Shown one piece after another: positions 60,836 to 64,000 of a stretch of 64,000 bases of DNA. The first letter of the stretch is position 1, and each line of letters begins with the position of its first letter. The DNA comes from Stomoxys calcitrans (taxonomy: Eukaryota; Arthropoda; Insecta; Diptera; Muscidae), in the NCBI RefSeq assembly GCF_963082655.1, contig NC_081555.1:178779442-178843441 (forward strand), written 5' to 3'. Both the position numbers and the translations under genes were made by a program. Under the pieces are notes generated by a model that saw only the letters and a program-made list of their open reading frames with translations, did no database searches and was not told where the DNA came from.

Positions 60836-60985
60836 CAATTCAGTTTCAGTTCAATGATAAGGGGCCCCTTTTTATAACCGAGTCCGAACGGCATGCCGCA
60901 GTGCGACGCCTCTTTGGGGAGAAATTTTTACATGGTTTCTTACAAAATGCTGTCAGCATTAGGTGGGAATAACCACCGTGGAATT
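60836..60985 (-). repeat. Truncated SINE
   Basis: CAATGATAAGGGGCCCC, CCGAGTCCGAACGGCATGCC and CGACGCCTCTTTGGGGAG are the SINE body; the head is missing. Confidence 0.65.
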
Positions 60986-60998
60986 TTTTTTTTTATTA

Positions 60999-62242
60999 TT
61001 TTTATACCCACCACCGAAGGATGGAGGTATATTAATTTTGTCATTCCGTTTGCAACACATCGAAATATCCATTTCCGACCCTGTAAAGTATATATATTCT
61101 TGATCAGCGTAAAAATCTAAGAAGACCTAGACATGTCTGTCCGTCTGTCCGTCTTTCTGTTGAAATCACGCTACAGTCTTTAAAAATAGAGATATTGAGC
61201 TGAAATTTTGCACAGATTCTTTTATTGTCCATAAGCAGGTTAAGTTCGAAGATGGGCTATATCGGACTATATCTTGATATAGCCCCCATATAGACCGATC
61301 CGCCGATTTAGGGTCTTAGGCCCATAAAAGCCACATTTATTATCCGATTTTGTTGAAATTTGGGGCAGTGAGTTGTGTTAGGCCCTTCGACTTCCTTCGT
61401 TAAATTGGCCCAGATCGGTTCAGATTTGAATATAGCTGCCATATAGACCGATCTTCCGGTTAAGGGTCTTAGGCCCGCAAAAGCCACATTTATTATCCGA
61501 TTTTGATGAAATTCGTGACAGTGAATTATGTAAGGCCCATCGACATCCTTCGTTAATTTGGCTCAAATCGGTCCAGATTTGGATATAGCTGCCATATAGA
61601 TCGATCCTCCGATTTATGGTGTAAGGCCCATAAAAGCCACATTCATTATCCGATTTTGCTGAAATTTGGGACAGTGAGTTGTGTTAGGCCCTTTGACATA
61701 TTTCTTCAATTTGGTCCAGATGGGTTCAGATTTAGATATAGCTGCCATATAGACAGATTTCTTGATTTATGGTTTTGGGCCCATAAAATGCTCATTTATT
61801 ATTTGGAACAGTGAGTTAAGTTAAGCCCCTTGACATACTTTTGCAATATCGCACAGATCGGTCCAGATTTGGATATAGCTGCCATATAGACCGATATCTA
61901 GGTTTTAGGTTTAGGGGCGATAAAAGACGCATTTATTGTCCAATTTGGCCGAAATCGGTCCAGATTTGGATATAGCTGCCATGTAGACCGATATCTCGAT
62001 TTAAAATCTTGGCCCCATAAAAGGCGCATTTATAATCCGATTTCACGATTTTCGAAATTTGACACAGTGACTTATGTTCGGCTTTTCGACATCATGTCGT
62101 ATATAGTTCAGATCGGTATGAGGTATATGAGTATAAGGTATGAAATTTTCACAGAATTTTGATGAAAGGTGGTTTACATATATACCCGAGTGGTGGGTAT
62201 CCAAAGTTCGGCCCGGCCGAACTTAACGCCTTTTTACTTGTT
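60999..62242 (+). repeat. Interspersed repeat family B, complete copy
   Basis: It starts TTATACCCACCACCGAAGGA and ends AAGTTCGGCCCGGCCGAAC then CTTTTTACTTGTTT. GGGTCTTAGGCCC-type unit starts near 61311, 61464 and 61617 give a 153-bp period. GTCCGTCTGTCCGTC lies near 61139. Confidence 0.9.
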
Positions 62243-62604
62243 TAATATTAAAGTAATGTTATATACATGTTATTTAACCCCTAGTTAGAAAATAGACCAC
62301 AACGATTAATTATTTAAATTAAAAAAAAACTAAAAGCAGTCCCTAATAAAAATATGTCTTGAGCTTTACAATATGCAAAACTGATTAATTTAATAAGAAG
62401 ATAAAAGATACAAATATCCATCATATAGGAAACTCTTTAAGAAAACAGCATTTGCATTTCGTGACTTCTTTAAAGATTCTTTTTAACATTTTTTTTTTAG
62501 TTTGTTTACATCGTCAAATCCCGTAGAACATAAACTTCTTTGGGATGACTGGGTTAAACCTCTTTTAGCATTCACTTGCTTTGGGAACGATTATGGTTGT
62601 CGTT
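62243..62604. other. 5' flank of gene 8
   Basis: A+T-rich, no gene seen. Confidence 0.4.
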
Positions 62605-62658
62605 TGCTGATTAATGACTGAGAAGTCAGACTAATGAAGAATTTTGACATGCTAGGGG
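62605..62658 (+). promoter_or_regulatory. Distal promoter module of gene 8
   Basis: TGCTGATTAATGACTGA (62605-62621) and TTTGACATGCTAGGGG (62643-62658), 77 bp before the TATA box. Confidence 0.65.
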
Positions 62659-62719
62659 CCAGTTAAACGAAAATTACATATCGGGAATATGACATATTTT
62701 TTAGTGAGGGATAAACTTG

Positions 62720-62757
62720 TATATATAGATTGATGGAAGAATGTTCTACCATCAGTC
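62720..62757 (+). promoter_or_regulatory. Core promoter of gene 8
   Basis: TATATATA at 62720 and GTTCTACCATCAGTC at 62743-62757, span 38 bp. The leader is ~73 nt. Confidence 0.8.
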
Positions 62758-62826
62758 GTATGTAGGCTGCAACGAACCAACAAATATTGGTTTTGTTTTA
62801 TTAACAACCATACTAGAGTATCAGAT

Positions 62827-63880
62827 ATGAACAGCAAACGAATTTGGTTTGCCCTATTGCTTTGTACAGTGGTTGTCCTGCAGTTGGCAGGTGAGTTTTA
62901 TCTCGAATATTTTCAAATGATATGATGAAGTTGAGTTTTGAACATAACGATAATTTATTTATTTTCTAGCTGCTAATGATCGCAATTGGGCTCGACGCCA
63001 ATATAGACTCTATGAAAGACCGATACAACCTATAGGGCGGCAGGGTTATGGATGGGACGACGAACGTTACAACCGTTTGTTTTTTAATAAAATGAACAAG
63101 TTCACAACAACAACTACTACCACTGCCGCGCCGACAACATCGCCTCCACCACCACCGCCTCCACCCCCTCCACCACCACCACCTCCTTCCATTCAACCAC
63201 CATCGCCGCCTACATCACCACCTCCTCCTCCGCCGCCTCCTCCTCCACCACCTCCACCTCCACCGCCGCCACCAACAACTCCTCCACCGCCGCCACCTCC
63301 ACCGATTACCGCTAGGTTACAAGGAATAGATTATACTGAATTAGGTGGCGAAAATGATCATCACCTGCAATATGATTTGGGATTTAGATCACAGTATTAC
63401 GATGACTTTGACGAAGATAATTATTTTGATGTGGGCCAAGGACGCAATAGCAACTATCTGAATGGAGACTGCGATGACTTCCCACCCATCAGAAATGTCA
63501 ATTCCTTCAGCAATTGGCGCTTACAACGCAGACGTCGTGCCCAAGAGATGCGTCATCGTCAAAGGGAGTACAATCGCAAACGACGAATCGCCCAAAAGGA
63601 ATTAGCTGCGAAACGTCGTGCAGTAAGACGAGAGCGTCTACAACGCCAACAGACCATGGCACATAAACGCCGACAAGAAGAGAGGAGAAGACGATTAGAG
63701 CAAAGGAAACGACGCATTCGACCTGCGAGTAACATAGGTCGAAACAATGTCGGCCTTGGCATAACCAACGTCCATAGCCATTCCAGATATCCTTATGAGA
63801 TGGGAAGAAGCATGCAAACTATTCCAAAACGTCAACGTTTAAGGCAAATACGTCGACCTCACAATGGAGGAAACCTATAA
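62827..63880 (+). CDS. Secreted polyproline/Arg-rich protein, divergent member (gene 8)
   Basis: Exons 62827-62890 and 62970-63880, 324 aa. The signal peptide is MNSKRIWFALLLCTVVVLQL. The 79-bp phase-1 intron has GTGAGT and TTCTAG borders. The N-terminal module is recognisable but changed: AANDRNWARRQYRLYERP, then IGRQGYGWDDERYNRLF and NKMNKF where others have KxGK. Thr 67-73, then Pro-rich 79-133 with SIQPPSPPTSPP and the conserved TTPP near the end. The acidic part is rich in Tyr and Phe (YYDDFDEDNYFDVG). The tail is Arg-rich but mixed with Glu and Gln (REYNRKRRIAQKELAAKRR, RRQEERRRRLEQRKRRIR), compatible with a charged helix, and it ends in a less charged segment with NNVGLGITNVHSHSRYPYEM. 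No canonical AATAAA is seen nearby. It is probably functional, given the conserved promoter and open frame, but it is the most diverged of the five. Confidence 0.88.
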
Positions 63881-63968
63881 TTTAAAAGATATATTTACCA
63901 CTAGATGTAGAATAATGTAGACACTAAATATACACTGAATTTAAAACATAACAAAAAAATAGAAACAA

Positions 63969-64000
63969 ACAAGTAAAAGCGTGCTAAGTTCGGCCGGCCC
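63969..64000 (+). repeat. Start of a family A element, cut by window edge
   Basis: AACAAGTAAAAGCGTGCTAA then GTTCGGCCGG is a T1 end; the rest lies outside the window. Confidence 0.75.

Overview
The window looks like nuclear DNA of a calyptrate fly, most likely a muscid (house fly / stable fly group). The reasons are intron-bearing secreted-protein genes with insect TATA and TCAGT initiator promoters, and intergenic DNA packed with short non-autonomous elements, LINE relics, mariner remnants and tRNA-derived SINEs. No organism label was available, so this is inference.

Genes: I can support eight protein genes, all on the + strand. All have the same plan: a tiny first exon encoding a signal peptide, a short phase-1 intron, then the rest of the protein, in one exon in seven genes and in two in the gene at 34.0-34.9 kb. 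(1) 16621-19187, 831 aa, with acidic, Ser/Lys and Met/Ala/Glu-rich repeat regions. (2) 32450-33371, 280 aa, acidic then Arg-rich. (3) 34031-34912, 245 aa, three exons, acidic then Arg/Lys-rich. (4-8) Five members of one family at 43672-44823, 46122-47265, 53097-54196, 55247-56335 and 62827-63880. Each has a signal peptide, a conserved ~40-residue N-terminal module, a Thr run, a 55-70 residue polyproline tract punctuated by Thr, an acidic segment and a very basic Arg/Lys-rich tail. I do not recognise a named family. They look like secreted polyampholytes, and a glue, cement, salivary or eggshell role is only a hypothesis.

Regulation: the five polyproline genes share a core promoter in which a TATA box and a GTTCTANCATCAGTC start-site element span 38-39 bp. 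About 75-95 bp upstream of the TATA box lies a second module, TGATTAATGATTGA-like then TTTGACMTGCC. Genes 4 and 5 sit in a ~1.9 kb tandem duplication that includes this upstream DNA. The whole set reads as a co-expressed, recently expanding cluster.

Repeats: 1.1-15.6 kb, 21-31.9 kb, 35-42.8 kb, 47.9-52 kb and 57-62.2 kb are dominated by repeats. Several families share a ~153-bp internal period and the motif GATATAGCTGCCATATA, carry GTCC/GTCY microsatellite near one end and end in palindromes; this resembles Helentron-associated (DINE-1-like) elements. One locus, 21321-23706, is a near-perfect foldback with ~1.15 kb arms. There are four LINE relics (3.5-6.35, 7.63-9.47, 41.64-42.84 and 49.61-50.65 kb), a mariner transposase fragment (9.59-10.01 kb, minus), two mariner MITEs (26162-26399 and 56928-57086), Helitron-like elements ending CTAG, and about eight SINE copies. 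I saw no CRISPR array, operon, or genuine tRNA or rRNA gene.
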